From contig NZ_LIVV01000006.1 of NCBI RefSeq assembly GCF_001905825.1, forward strand, positions 248,001 to 312,000: a stretch of DNA of 64,000 nucleotides, read 5' to 3'. Both the position numbers and the translations under genes were made by a program. Below are positions 14,655-23,409 of this stretch, piece by piece; within the stretch, counting starts at the first letter, position 1, and every line of letters starts with the position of its first letter. This stretch comes from Streptomyces sp. CB02009. Its GTDB lineage: Bacteria; Actinomycetota; Actinomycetes; Streptomycetales; Streptomycetaceae. The notes beneath the pieces were generated by a model that did no database searches, was not told the DNA's origin, and worked only from the letters and a program-made list of their open reading frames with translations.

Positions 14655-15731
14655 ATGTTCGAGGCGGTCGAGGAACTGGTCGGCGAGCACGCCGGCCTCG
14701 AGACGAAGCTCGCAGACCCTTCGGTCCACGCCGACCAGGCGAACGCGCGCAAGCTGAACAAGCGCTACGCCGAGCTGACCCCGATCGTCGCCACCTACCG
14801 GGCCTGGAAGCAGACCGGTGACGACATCGAGACCGCCCGCGAGCTGGCACACGACGACCCCGACTTCGCCGCCGAGGTCAAGCAGCTGGAGAAGGACCGG
14901 GAGGAGCTCACCGAGAAGCTCCGTCTGCTCCTCGTCCCGCGCGACCCGAGCGACGACAAGGACGTCATCCTGGAGATCAAGGCGGGCGCCGGCGGCGACG
15001 AGTCCGCCCTCTTCGCCGGCGACCTGCTCCGCATGTACCTGCGGTACGCCGAGCGCGTCGGCTGGAAGACCGAGATCATCGACGCCACCGAGTCCGAGCT
15101 GGGCGGCTACAAGGACGTCCAGGTCGCCGTGAAGACCAAGGGCGGCAACGGCGCCACCGAGCCCGGCCAGGGCGTCTGGGCGCGGCTGAAGTACGAGGGC
15201 GGGGTGCACCGCGTGCAGCGCGTGCCCGCGACCGAGTCCGCCGGCCGCATCCACACCTCCGCCGCCGGCGTCCTCGTCACGCCCGAGGCCGAGGAGGTCG
15301 AGGTCGAGGTCCACGCCAACGACCTGCGCATCGACGTCTACCGCTCGTCGGGCCCCGGCGGCCAGTCGGTCAACACCACCGACTCCGCCGTCCGCATCAC
15401 CCACCTGCCGACCGGCATCGTCGCCTCCTGCCAGAACGAGAAGAGCCAGCTCCAGAACAAGGAGCAGGCCATGCGCATCCTGCGCTCCCGGCTCCTCGCG
15501 GCCGCCCAGGAGAAGGCCGAGGCGGAGGCCGCCGACGCCCGCCGCAGCCAGGTCCGCACCGTCGACCGGTCCGAGAAGATCCGTACGTACAACTTCCCGG
15601 AGAACCGGATCTCGGACCACCGCGTCGGCTTCAAGGCGTACAACCTCGACCAGGTGCTCGACGGCGACCTGGACACGATGATCCAGGCGTGCGTCGACGC
15701 CGACTCGGCCGCCAAGCTCGCCGCGGCGTAA
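14655..15731 (+). CDS. prfA: Peptide chain release factor 1
   Basis: 358 residues. RF1 recognises UAG and UAA and triggers peptide release. Seen: the codon-reading tripeptide PAT in VQRVPATESAGRIHTS (RF2 would have SPF) and the GGQ motif in SSGPGGQSVNTTDSAVRI. The GGQ glutamine is the target of the next gene product, PrmC. The ATG at 14655 has AGGAGC upstream. Length and motifs are normal. Confidence 0.98.
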   Translation: MFEAVEELVGEHAGLETKLADPSVHADQANARKLNKRYAELTPIVATYRAWKQTGDDIETARELAHDDPDFAAEVKQLEKDREELTEKLRLLLVPRDPSDDKDVILEIKAGAGGDESALFAGDLLRMYLRYAERVGWKTEIIDATESELGGYKDVQVAVKTKGGNGATEPGQGVWARLKYEGGVHRVQRVPATESAGRIHTSAAGVLVTPEAEEVEVEVHANDLRIDVYRSSGPGGQSVNTTDSAVRITHLPTGIVASCQNEKSQLQNKEQAMRILRSRLLAAAQEKAEAEAADARRSQVRTVDRSEKIRTYNFPENRISDHRVGFKAYNLDQVLDGDLDTMIQACVDADSAAKLAAA

Positions 15732-15777
15732 GTGGCGCCAGTTCCGTAAGCCCCACCCCGCACCACGGAGGACCAGC

Positions 15778-16623
15778 GTGAACCTGCTGCTTGCCGAGGT
15801 GGCCCAGGCCACCCAGCGGCTGGCCGACGCCGGCGTTCCCTCACCGCGTTTCGACGCGGAGGAGCTCGCCGCGTTCGTGCACGGCGTCAAGCGGGGGGAG
15901 CTGCACAACGTCAAGGACGCGGACTTCGACGCCCGCTACTGGGAGACGGTCGCCCGCCGCGAGGCCCGCGAACCGCTCCAGCACATCACGGGGCGGGCGT
16001 TCTTCCGCTACCTGGAGCTCCAGGTCGGGCCCGGGGTCTTCGTGCCGCGCCCGGAGACCGAGTCGGTCGTCGGCTGGGCCATAGACGCCGTGCGCGCGAT
16101 GGACGTCGTCGAACCCCTCATCGTCGACCTCTGCACCGGCTCCGGCGCCATCGCCCTCGCGATGGCCCAGGAGGTGCCGCGCTCGCGCGTGCACGCGGTC
16201 GAGCTCTCCGACGACGCGCTCGTGTGGACGCGCAAGAACGCCGAGGGCTCGCGCGTCACCGTCCACCAGGGCGACGCGCTCCGCGCGCTGCCCGAGCTGG
16301 ACGGCCAGGTCGACCTGGTCATCTCCAACCCGCCGTACATCCCGCTCACCGAGTGGGAGTACGTGGCGCCCGAGGCCCGTGACCACGATCCGGAGATGGC
16401 CCTCTTCTCCGGCGAGGACGGCCTCGACACCATCCGCGGCATCGAGCGCACCGCCCACCGGCTGCTCCGTCCCGGCGGCCTCGTCGTCATCGAGCACGCG
16501 GACACCCAGGGCGGGCAGGTGCCGTGGATCTTCAACGAAGAGGCCGGCTGGGCCGACGCCGCCGACCACCCGGACCTGAACAACCGGCCGCGCTTCGCGA
16601 CCGCCCGCAAGGCCATGCCATGA
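15778..16623 (+). CDS. prmC: Release factor glutamine methyltransferase PrmC (HemK)
   Basis: 281 residues. It methylates the GGQ glutamine of RF1/RF2 with SAM. Seen: an N-terminal helical substrate-binding domain (about 1-85), SAM motif VDLCTGSGAIALAMA (about 118-132), and the catalytic NPPY in LVISNPPYIPL (about 183). The GTG at 15778 is preceded by GGAGGACC. It follows prfA by 46 bp, the usual order. Confidence 0.96.
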   Translation: MNLLLAEVAQATQRLADAGVPSPRFDAEELAAFVHGVKRGELHNVKDADFDARYWETVARREAREPLQHITGRAFFRYLELQVGPGVFVPRPETESVVGWAIDAVRAMDVVEPLIVDLCTGSGAIALAMAQEVPRSRVHAVELSDDALVWTRKNAEGSRVTVHQGDALRALPELDGQVDLVISNPPYIPLTEWEYVAPEARDHDPEMALFSGEDGLDTIRGIERTAHRLLRPGGLVVIEHADTQGGQVPWIFNEEAGWADAADHPDLNNRPRFATARKAMP

Positions 16624-16672
16624 CCGGCATGACCGCCATGACGAACCACGCGTACGAGGAGGCCGGGAACTG

Positions 16673-17320
16673 ATGGCACGGCGATACGACTGCAACGAGG
16701 CGACCGACCGCGTGACCGGTCTGCGCGAGGCCGCGTCCGCCGTCCGCCGGGGCGAGCTGGTCGTGCTGCCCACCGACACCGTGTACGGGATCGGGGCGGA
16801 CGCCTTCAGCAGCGAGGCCGTCGCGGACCTGCTCGCCGCCAAGGGCCGGGGCCGCAACATGCCCACGCCCGTGCTCATCGGCTCCCCGAACACCCTCCAC
16901 GGCCTCGTCACGGACTTCTCCGAGCAGGCGTGGGAGCTCGTCGACGCCTTCTGGCCCGGCGCCCTCACGCTCGTCGCCAAGCACCAGCCGTCCCTGCAGT
17001 GGGACCTGGGCGACACCCGGGGCACCGTCGCCATCCGCATGCCGCTGCACCCGGTCGCCATCGAGCTGCTCACCGAGGTCGGCCCGATGGCCGTCTCGTC
17101 GGCGAACCTCACGGGGCACCCGTCCCCTGAGGACTGCGACGCGGCCCAGCAGATGCTCGGCGACTCCGTCTCCGTCTACCTGGACGGCGGCCCGACGCCC
17201 GGCATCGTCCCGTCCTCCATCGTCGACGTCACGGGCAAGGTGCCGGTGCTGCTGCGCGAGGGCGCGCTCTCGCCGGAGGAGCTCCGGAAGGTCGTACCCG
17301 ACCTCGAGGTGGCGAATTGA
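16673..17320 (+). CDS. Threonylcarbamoyl-AMP synthase (TsaC/Sua5/YwlC family)
   Basis: 215 residues. It makes L-threonylcarbamoyl-adenylate from Thr, bicarbonate and ATP, the first step of t6A37 modification of tRNAs reading ANN codons. Seen: the YrdC fold with AVRRGELVVLPTDTVYGIGADAF, KGRGRNMPTPVLIGS (KxR ATP/Thr site), FWPGALTLVAK, VAIRMPLHP and SSANLTGHP. It lacks the C-terminal Sua5 domain. The ATG at 16673 has AGGAGG 9 nt upstream. Its TGA overlaps the next start (TTGA), suggesting translational coupling. Confidence 0.93.
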   Translation: MARRYDCNEATDRVTGLREAASAVRRGELVVLPTDTVYGIGADAFSSEAVADLLAAKGRGRNMPTPVLIGSPNTLHGLVTDFSEQAWELVDAFWPGALTLVAKHQPSLQWDLGDTRGTVAIRMPLHPVAIELLTEVGPMAVSSANLTGHPSPEDCDAAQQMLGDSVSVYLDGGPTPGIVPSSIVDVTGKVPVLLREGALSPEELRKVVPDLEVAN

Positions 17321-17964
17321 CCGCCCCTGAGGGGCGTGGCATAGCGGGGTTCGACGACAGCACCACCTTCCGCATCCTCCACGTCAGCACCGGCAACGTC
17401 TGCCGCTCGCCGATCACCGAGCGGCTGACCCGGCATGCCCTGAGCGACCGCCTCGGCGACCCGCTCGGCGGCGGCCTGATCGTGGAGAGCGCGGGCACCT
17501 GGGGCCACGAGGGCGCTCCGATGGAGGCCAACGCGGAACTGGTCCTCGCCGACTTCGGCGCGGACTACAGCGGCTTCGTGGGGCGCGAGCTCCTCGACGA
17601 GCACGTCATCCGCGCGGACCTCGTCCTGACGGCGACCCGCGACCACCGTGCCCAGGTCATCTCGATGGGCCACTCGGCCGGCCTGCGCACCTTCACCCTG
17701 AAGGAGTTCACCCGCCTGGTCCGCGCGATCGACCCGGCGACGCTCCCGGACGCCCGCGACGAGGGCATGGTGGAACGCGCGCGTGCCCTGGTCCGCGCGG
17801 CAGCGGCTCTACGCGGGTGGCTCCTCGCCCCCTCGGTGGACGCGGACGAGGTCAACGACCCGTACGGGGCCCCGATCACCTTCTTCCGCTCGATCGGCGA
17901 CGAGATCAACCAGGCGCTGGACCCGGTGGTCACGGCACTGACGGGCGTACGGGCGCGCGACTGA
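17317..17964 (+). CDS. Low-molecular-weight protein-tyrosine-phosphatase relative lacking the catalytic Cys
   Basis: 215 residues; the TTG start overlaps the tsaC stop by 4 nt. The family P-loop C-x5-R-S appears as HVSTGNVCRSPITERL: the residue aligned with the nucleophilic Cys of LMW-PTPs (VCxGNxCRS) is Ser (codon AGC), while the second Cys, Arg and Ser are kept. The general-acid loop is present (VNDPYGAP). About 50 residues in the middle and at the C-terminus exceed the typical 150-160-residue enzyme. It may bind phosphotyrosine or another phospho-ligand without hydrolysing it, or use different chemistry; both are inference. Cotranscription with the translation block is likely. Confidence 0.82.
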   Translation: MTAPEGRGIAGFDDSTTFRILHVSTGNVCRSPITERLTRHALSDRLGDPLGGGLIVESAGTWGHEGAPMEANAELVLADFGADYSGFVGRELLDEHVIRADLVLTATRDHRAQVISMGHSAGLRTFTLKEFTRLVRAIDPATLPDARDEGMVERARALVRAAAALRGWLLAPSVDADEVNDPYGAPITFFRSIGDEINQALDPVVTALTGVRARD

Positions 17965-18076
17965 ACCGGCCGCCGCGCGGTCGGTGTTCGTGTGGGGGTT
18001 GCCCGGCGTTCACCGGGCGCGTGGGGGCCGGCCTGCCTACATTGGTGCTGACATCCCTCCACGCCCGGAGTCAGCC

Positions 18077-19324
18077 ATGCCGGTCACCGCTCCCCCCGAT
18101 GAGGCTCTCGACGTCCTGCGCCGGCAGGACCCGGAGGTCGCCGACGTGCTGCTCGGCGAGGTACGGCGGCAGGCCGACAGCCTGCAGTTGATCGCCGCGG
18201 AGAACTTCACCTCGCCCGCCGTCCTCGCCGCCCTCGGTTCCCCGCTCGCCAACAAGTACGCCGAGGGGTATCCCGGCGCGCGTCACCACGGCGGCTGCGA
18301 GTACGCCGACGCCGCCGAGCGGATCGCCGTGGAACGGGCCACCGCGCTGTTCGGAGCCGACCACGCGAACGTCCAGGCGCACTCGGGCTCCTCGGCCGTC
18401 CTGGCGGCGTACGCGGCCCTTCTGAGGCCCGGTGACACGGTGCTCGCCATGGGCCTCGACCACGGAGGGCACCTGACCCACGGTTCGCCCGCCAACTTCT
18501 CCGGGCGCTGGTTCGACTTCGTCCCCTACGGCGTCGACGCCGAGACCGGACTCGTCGACTACGAGCAGGTCGCCGCGCTCGCCCGCCACCACCGCCCCAA
18601 GGCGATCGTGTGCGGCTCCATCTCGTACCCCCGGCACCTCGACTACGCGCTGTTCCGCGAGATCGCCGACGAGGTCGGCGCGTACCTCATCGCCGACGCC
18701 GCCCACCCCATCGGCCTGGTCGCCGGGGGAGCGGCCCCCAGCCCCGTCCCGTACGCCGATGTCGTCTGCGCGACCACCCACAAGGTGCTGCGGGGGCCGC
18801 GCGGCGGGATGGTGCTCTGCGGGGAGGAGCTCGCGGGTCGGATCGACCGGGCCGTCTTCCCCTTCACCCAGGGCGGCGCCCAGATGCACACGATCGCGGC
18901 GAAGGCGGTGGCCTTCGGCGAGGCGTCCACCCCGGCGTTCACCGCGTACGCCCACCAGGTGGTCGAGCACGCGCGCGTGCTCGCGGCCGCGCTCGCCGCC
19001 GAGGGCTTCGCGCTGACGACCGGCGGCACCGACACCCACCTCATCACCGCCGACCCGGCGCCCCTCGGCGTCGACGGCCGCACCGCGCGCGCCCGGCTCG
19101 CCGCCGCCGGCATGGTCCTCGACACCTGTGCGCTGCCGTACGGGGAGGGGCGCGGGATCCGGCTCGGCACCGCGGCCGTCACCACGCAGGGCATGGGCGC
19201 CCCTGAGATGGCGAGGATCGCCGCCCTGTTCACCGCGGCTCTGCGTGACGATCCCGCGGAGACGGCCCGGGTCCGGGCGGAGGTAAGGGGCCTGACCGGG
19301 CGATTTCCCCCGTATGGGGGCTGA
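18077..19324 (+). CDS. glyA: Serine hydroxymethyltransferase (divergent copy)
   Basis: 415 residues from the ATG at 18077 (CCGGAG upstream); an open extension to 17984 is not family-like. A PLP enzyme interconverting serine and glycine with one-carbon transfer to tetrahydrofolate. Seen: LIAAENFTSPAVL, NKYAEGYPGARHHGGCEYAD, MGLDHGGHLTHG, IADAAHPIGLV and the PLP-lysine motif TTHKVLRGPRGG. Substitutions relative to common GlyA (RYYGGCE to RHHGGCE, SGSQAN to SGSSAV) suggest the second streptomycete GlyA paralogue rather than the main one. A candidate -10 box TACATT lies near 18037. Confidence 0.9.
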   Translation: MPVTAPPDEALDVLRRQDPEVADVLLGEVRRQADSLQLIAAENFTSPAVLAALGSPLANKYAEGYPGARHHGGCEYADAAERIAVERATALFGADHANVQAHSGSSAVLAAYAALLRPGDTVLAMGLDHGGHLTHGSPANFSGRWFDFVPYGVDAETGLVDYEQVAALARHHRPKAIVCGSISYPRHLDYALFREIADEVGAYLIADAAHPIGLVAGGAAPSPVPYADVVCATTHKVLRGPRGGMVLCGEELAGRIDRAVFPFTQGGAQMHTIAAKAVAFGEASTPAFTAYAHQVVEHARVLAAALAAEGFALTTGGTDTHLITADPAPLGVDGRTARARLAAAGMVLDTCALPYGEGRGIRLGTAAVTTQGMGAPEMARIAALFTAALRDDPAETARVRAEVRGLTGRFPPYGG

Positions 19325-19442
19325 GGAGAGGTCACGGAAAGTCGCTGTGCAACCGTTCGCGGGGTCCAGGTGTCTCCAAGCACATGGACGGCCCGGCTAG
19401 GGTGTGGGGCTGAGATGGCCAGCGAAACCTGTGGGGCAGCCC

Positions 19443-20756
19443 GTGCGTGATTACCTGCTGACGCTCTGTGTCACGGCCGCGGTGACCTATCTGCTCACCG
19501 GTCCGGTGCGGAAGTTCGCCATCGCGACCGGGGCGATGCCGGAGATCCGCGCCCGAGACGTACACCGAGAACCGACTCCGCGGCTCGGTGGCATCGCCAT
19601 GTTCTTCGGGCTGTGCGCGGGACTCCTCGTCGCCGACCACCTGCAGAACCTGAACAGCGTCTTCGAGCTCTCCAACGAGCCGCGCGCGCTGCTCTCCGGT
19701 GCCGCCCTGATCTGGCTGATCGGCGTCCTGGACGACAAGTTCGAGCTGGACGCCCTGATCAAGCTGGGCGCGCAGATGATCTCGGCGGGCGTCATGGTGG
19801 CGCAGGGTCTGACGATCCTGTGGCTGCCGATCCCGGGTGTCGGCGTCGTCTCCCTGACCCCGTGGCAGGGCACGCTCCTGACCGTCGCCCTGGTCGTCCT
19901 CACCATCAACGCGGTCAACTTCGTCGACGGCCTCGACGGTCTCGCGGCCGGCATGGTGTGCATCGCCGCCGCCGCGTTCTTCCTGTACGCGTACCGCCTC
20001 TGGTACGGCTACACGATCGAGGCCGCCGCCCCGGCGACGCTGTTCACCGTGATCCTCATGGGCATGTGCCTGGGCTTCCTGCCGCACAACATGCATCCGG
20101 CGCGGATCTTCATGGGCGACTCCGGCTCGATGCTGATCGGCCTGATCCTGGCGGCCTCGGCCATCTCGATCACCGGCCAGGTCGACCCGGACGCGCTGAA
20201 GATCTTCGAGGGCTCGACCCGTCAGGCCACGCACGCCGCCCTGCCGGTCTTCATCCCGCTGGTGCTGCCGCTGACGATCATCGCGATCCCCATGGCGGAC
20301 CTGGTCCTCGCGATCGTGCGCCGCACCTGGAAGGGGCAGTCGCCGTTCGCGGCCGACCGCGGGCACCTGCACCACCGGCTCCTGGAGATCGGGCACTCGC
20401 ACAGCCGCGCGGTCCTGATCATGTACTTCTGGTCGGCGCTCATCGCCTTCGGGACGCTGGCGTACTCGGTCCACTCGGCGTCGATGTGGATCGTCCTCTG
20501 CGTCGTCGCGCTCAGCGCGATCGGTCTGGTGCTGCTCCTGCTGCCGCGCTTCACCCCGCGCGCGCCCCGCTGGGCCGAGTCGGTCGTACCGCCCCGCTAC
20601 CGGCGCCGCAAGAGGGTTCCCGTCGCGGAGGCCGTCCCGGAGCCGGTCGTGGTCGAGGAGGAGCGCATTCCGGTGCCCGCCGGCATCAACGGCGCCACCG
20701 CCATCGGCAACCGCGGGCGCTTCACCGACAGGCGGAAGGCCGGAACGCCAAGTTGA
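19443..20756 (+). CDS. Undecaprenyl-phosphate GlcNAc-1-phosphate transferase (WecA/TagO/Rfe-like)
   Basis: 437 residues from the GTG at 19443 (MRDYLLTLC). A multi-helix membrane enzyme of the MraY/WecA family that puts a sugar-1-phosphate on undecaprenyl phosphate. Seen: RDVHREPTPRLGGIAMFFG (family N-terminal motif), GVLDDKFELDALIKLGAQ (DD motif), INAVNFVDGLDGLAAG (Mg site), ARIFMGDSGSMLIGL and DRGHLHHRLLEIGHS (HxxHH). Eleven or so membrane helices are evident. The C-terminal ~50 residues are polar and cytoplasmic. It probably starts a teichoic-acid-like or other wall polymer; the LCP ligase at 13 kb is a plausible partner. Confidence 0.92.
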   Translation: MRDYLLTLCVTAAVTYLLTGPVRKFAIATGAMPEIRARDVHREPTPRLGGIAMFFGLCAGLLVADHLQNLNSVFELSNEPRALLSGAALIWLIGVLDDKFELDALIKLGAQMISAGVMVAQGLTILWLPIPGVGVVSLTPWQGTLLTVALVVLTINAVNFVDGLDGLAAGMVCIAAAAFFLYAYRLWYGYTIEAAAPATLFTVILMGMCLGFLPHNMHPARIFMGDSGSMLIGLILAASAISITGQVDPDALKIFEGSTRQATHAALPVFIPLVLPLTIIAIPMADLVLAIVRRTWKGQSPFAADRGHLHHRLLEIGHSHSRAVLIMYFWSALIAFGTLAYSVHSASMWIVLCVVALSAIGLVLLLLPRFTPRAPRWAESVVPPRYRRRKRVPVAEAVPEPVVVEEERIPVPAGINGATAIGNRGRFTDRRKAGTPS

Positions 20757-21018
20757 CGAAGGCCGCATTCGCGGCCATTAGCAGACAAGGCGCCGCCCTG
20801 TCGTGCACACACGCGCGGGGTAACTCTCATGTGTGACGGTTGGCACACCTTATGGGTAAAGACCTATTCAAATAGTTTGTGATACCGTTCACGAGACCCG
20901 GCGACAGTGCCGAAAGACCGTAGTGCGACGGTCTGTTGGCCCCGAGACCCACCTCGGACCGGGCTTACGCTCGTCCTTGACGACACCATCGCCCCCTCCA
21001 GCAAGCGGAGACACCGCC
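20757..21018 (+). promoter_or_regulatory. Upstream region of the ATP synthase operon
   Basis: This 262-bp gap has an unusually AT-rich segment (about 20838-20890) containing TTGGCA and TATTCAAATAG, the most promoter-like stretch before atpI, although I cannot fix a -35/-10 pair with confidence. No gene is visible; atpI starts at the ATG at 21019 behind AAGCGGAG. Confidence 0.4.
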
Positions 21019-21432
21019 ATGCCGTCCAACGACGCACGCATCCTCCTGCACACCGTCATCCCCACCGCTGCCGTCGGCGCGATCGCCACGGTCATCAGCG
21101 CTGTGGTCGCCGGTGGCAAGGGCGCGCTCGGCGCCGTCGTCGGCACCCTGGTCGTGCTCCTCTTCATGGGAATCGGGCAGGTCGTCCTGCAGCGGACGGC
21201 GAAGTCGCTCCCGCATCTGTTCCAGGCCATGGGGCTCATGCTCTACACGGCCCAGTTGCTGGTGCTCTTCATCTTCCTGGCTTTGCTCAAGAACACCACG
21301 CTGTTCAACTTCAAGGCCTTCGCTTTCACGCTGCTCGCGACGACCGTGGTGTGGGTCGCCGCACAGGCCCGTGCCTACATGAAGGCCAAGATCACGTACA
21401 TCGACCCCGGAAACACGGGGTCGAAGTCGTGA
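21019..21432 (+). CDS. atpI: ATP synthase protein I
   Basis: 137 residues with four membrane helices: TVIPTAAVGAIATVISAVVAG, LGAVVGTLVVLLFMGIGQVVL, LLVLFIFLALLK and FAFTLLATTVVWVAAQARAY. AtpI assists assembly of the c-ring or Mg handling and is not part of the enzyme itself. Its place directly before atpB is the family hallmark. The ATG at 21019 follows GCGGAGACACC. Confidence 0.88.
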   Translation: MPSNDARILLHTVIPTAAVGAIATVISAVVAGGKGALGAVVGTLVVLLFMGIGQVVLQRTAKSLPHLFQAMGLMLYTAQLLVLFIFLALLKNTTLFNFKAFAFTLLATTVVWVAAQARAYMKAKITYIDPGNTGSKS

Positions 21433-21654
21433 AGGGTAGGGCCGGGATAAAGCCGCGTTCGGCTTCCTGCTATCGTCCGGTGCCAACTGCGGCACTGCGG
21501 GCGCGGGCATCCGAGACGCCTGTCCCAGCGCGAGGCTCGATGCCGAACCGCCGCCCCCTTATCCGTAAGACCAGTCCAGTGCCGACCCGCGGCTGCGTGC
21601 CGCGCCGACACAACGAGGTTGCCGTACCTATGCGCCACGCTGAAGGAGCCCGCG

Positions 21655-22464
21655 GTGAGTGCTGACCAGACGCTTGCCTTCGACCCGGATTGCCACATCT
21701 TCAGTGGATGTGGCTTCCCGGCGCCGGGCCTGCACACGTTCATGTACGAGCCCATCGCGACGGTGGGAGGCATCGAGCTCACCAAGCCGATGCTGCTCGC
21801 CCTCCTGGGCTCCATCGTGGTCGTCGGGTTCTTCTGGGCCGCGTTCCGCAAGCCCAAGCTGGTCCCCGGCAAGCTGCAGATGGTTGGCGAGGCCGGTTAC
21901 GACTTCGTGCGCCGCGGCATCGTCTACGAGATCATCGGCAAGAAGGACGGCGAGAAGTACGTCCCCTTCATGGTGTCGTTGTTCTTCTTCGTCTGGATCA
22001 TGAACCTCTGGTCGATCATTCCGCTCGCCCAGTTCCCGGTCACCTCGCTGATCGCCTTCCCGGCCGGTCTCGCGCTGATCGTCTACGTCATGTGGATCTC
22101 GCTGACGTTCAAGAAGCACGGCTTCGTCGGCGGCTGGAAGAACATCGTCGGCTACGACAAGTCGCTCGGCGCGATCCTTCCGATGGTCGTCGTCCTCGAG
22201 TTCTTCTCGAACCTGCTGATCCGGCCCTTCACGCACGCGGTGCGACTGTTCGCGAACATGTTCGCCGGTCACCTGCTGATCGTGATGTTCTCGCTGGCCA
22301 CCTGGTACCTCATGAACGGCCTGGGCTTCGTCTACGCCGGCGCCTCGTTCGTGATGGTCCTCGTGATGACCGCCTTCGAGCTCTTCATCCAGGCTGTCCA
22401 GGCGTACGTCTTCGTCCTCCTGGCCTGCAGCTACATCCAGGGCGCGCTCTCCGAGCACCACTGA
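21655..22464 (+). CDS. atpB: ATP synthase Fo subunit a
   Basis: 269 residues from the GTG at 21655 (AAGGAG upstream). A membrane stator subunit forming the proton half-channels. The essential Arg lies in RPFTHAVRLFANMFAGHLL; the final helices (FVMVLVMTAFELFIQAVQAYVFVLLACSYIQGAL) pack against the c-ring. The N-terminus (DCHIFSGCGFPAPGLHTF) is of the actinobacterial type. The gap after atpI (222 bp) is longer than other gaps in the operon and shows no gene. Confidence 0.97.
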   Translation: MSADQTLAFDPDCHIFSGCGFPAPGLHTFMYEPIATVGGIELTKPMLLALLGSIVVVGFFWAAFRKPKLVPGKLQMVGEAGYDFVRRGIVYEIIGKKDGEKYVPFMVSLFFFVWIMNLWSIIPLAQFPVTSLIAFPAGLALIVYVMWISLTFKKHGFVGGWKNIVGYDKSLGAILPMVVVLEFFSNLLIRPFTHAVRLFANMFAGHLLIVMFSLATWYLMNGLGFVYAGASFVMVLVMTAFELFIQAVQAYVFVLLACSYIQGALSEHH

Positions 22465-22555
22465 GCCGATCCGGCCCCGTAGCTCCACCCCCCAATCCAA
22501 CAGTCGTCCGGTGGCCAACCCCCACCGGGTCATTGAAAGAGAAGGAAGTAACGGC

Positions 22556-22822
22556 ATGTCCGCTGCTCTCGACATGATCAACCTTGCCGCCGAAGGTGGC
22601 AGCGCCAAGACCAACGTCGTCGGCAACGTCGCCTCGATCGGTTACGGCCTCGCCGCGATCGGCCCCGGCGTCGGCGTCGGCATCATCTTCGGTAACGGTA
22701 CGCAGGCGCTCGCCCGTCAGCCCGAAGCTGCCGGCCTGATCCGCACCAACCAGATCATGGGCTTCGCGTTCTGTGAGGCGCTCGCCCTCATCGGCATCGT
22801 CATGGGCTTCGTCTACCAGTAA
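22556..22822 (+). CDS. atpE: ATP synthase Fo subunit c
   Basis: 88 residues forming a helical hairpin: helix 1 with VASIGYGLAAIGPGVGVGIIFG, the polar loop ARQPEA, and helix 2 with the proton-carrying Glu in GFAFCEALALIGIVMGF. A strong ribosome binding site, GAAGGAAG, precedes the ATG at 22556, in keeping with the high c-subunit copy number. A Glu rather than Asp carrier is normal for actinobacteria. Confidence 0.97.
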   Translation: MSAALDMINLAAEGGSAKTNVVGNVASIGYGLAAIGPGVGVGIIFGNGTQALARQPEAAGLIRTNQIMGFAFCEALALIGIVMGFVYQ

Positions 22823-22863
22823 GCCGGACCGACTGCCCGATTCTTTTTACGGAAGGCACTGAT

Positions 22864-23409
22864 GTGAACGCTCTGCTTCTTGCGGCGGCGGAGGAGCCCC
22901 AGCCTCCTCTGATCCCGCATCTCGACGAGCTCGTCATCGGCCTGATCGCCTTCGTCATCGTCTTCGGTTTCCTCGCCAAGAAGCTCCTCCCGAACATCAA
23001 CAAGGTTCTGGAGCAGCGTCGCGAGGCCATCGAGGGTGGCATCGAGAAGGCCGAGTCGGCCCAGATCGAGGCTCAGAGCGTGCTGGAGCAGTACAAGGCC
23101 CAGCTCGCCGAGGCCCGCCACGAGGCCGCGCGTCTTCGCCAGGAGGCCACGGAGCAGGGCACCGCGATCATCCAGGAGATGAAGGCGGAAGGCCAGCGCC
23201 AGCGCGAGGAGATCATCGCGGCCGGCCACACGCAGATCGCGGCCGACCGCAAGGCCGCCTCTGCCTCGCTGCGTCAGGACGTGGGCAAGCTCGCCACCGA
23301 CCTGGCCGGCAAGCTGGTCGGCGAGTCCCTCGAGGACTCCGCGCGCCAGAGCCGGACGATCGACCGCTTCCTCGACGAGCTCGAGGAGAAGGCGGAGGCC
23401 GTCCGATGA
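22864..23409 (+). CDS. atpF: ATP synthase Fo subunit b
   Basis: 181 residues. A peripheral stalk subunit: one N-terminal membrane helix (about 20-38, LVIGLIAFVIVFGFLAKKLL) then a long Glu/Gln/Ala/Arg-rich coiled coil that dimerises and contacts delta. GTG start at 22864 behind ACGGAAGG. It overlaps atpH by 4 nt (ATGA). Confidence 0.97.
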   Translation: MNALLLAAAEEPQPPLIPHLDELVIGLIAFVIVFGFLAKKLLPNINKVLEQRREAIEGGIEKAESAQIEAQSVLEQYKAQLAEARHEAARLRQEATEQGTAIIQEMKAEGQRQREEIIAAGHTQIAADRKAASASLRQDVGKLATDLAGKLVGESLEDSARQSRTIDRFLDELEEKAEAVR

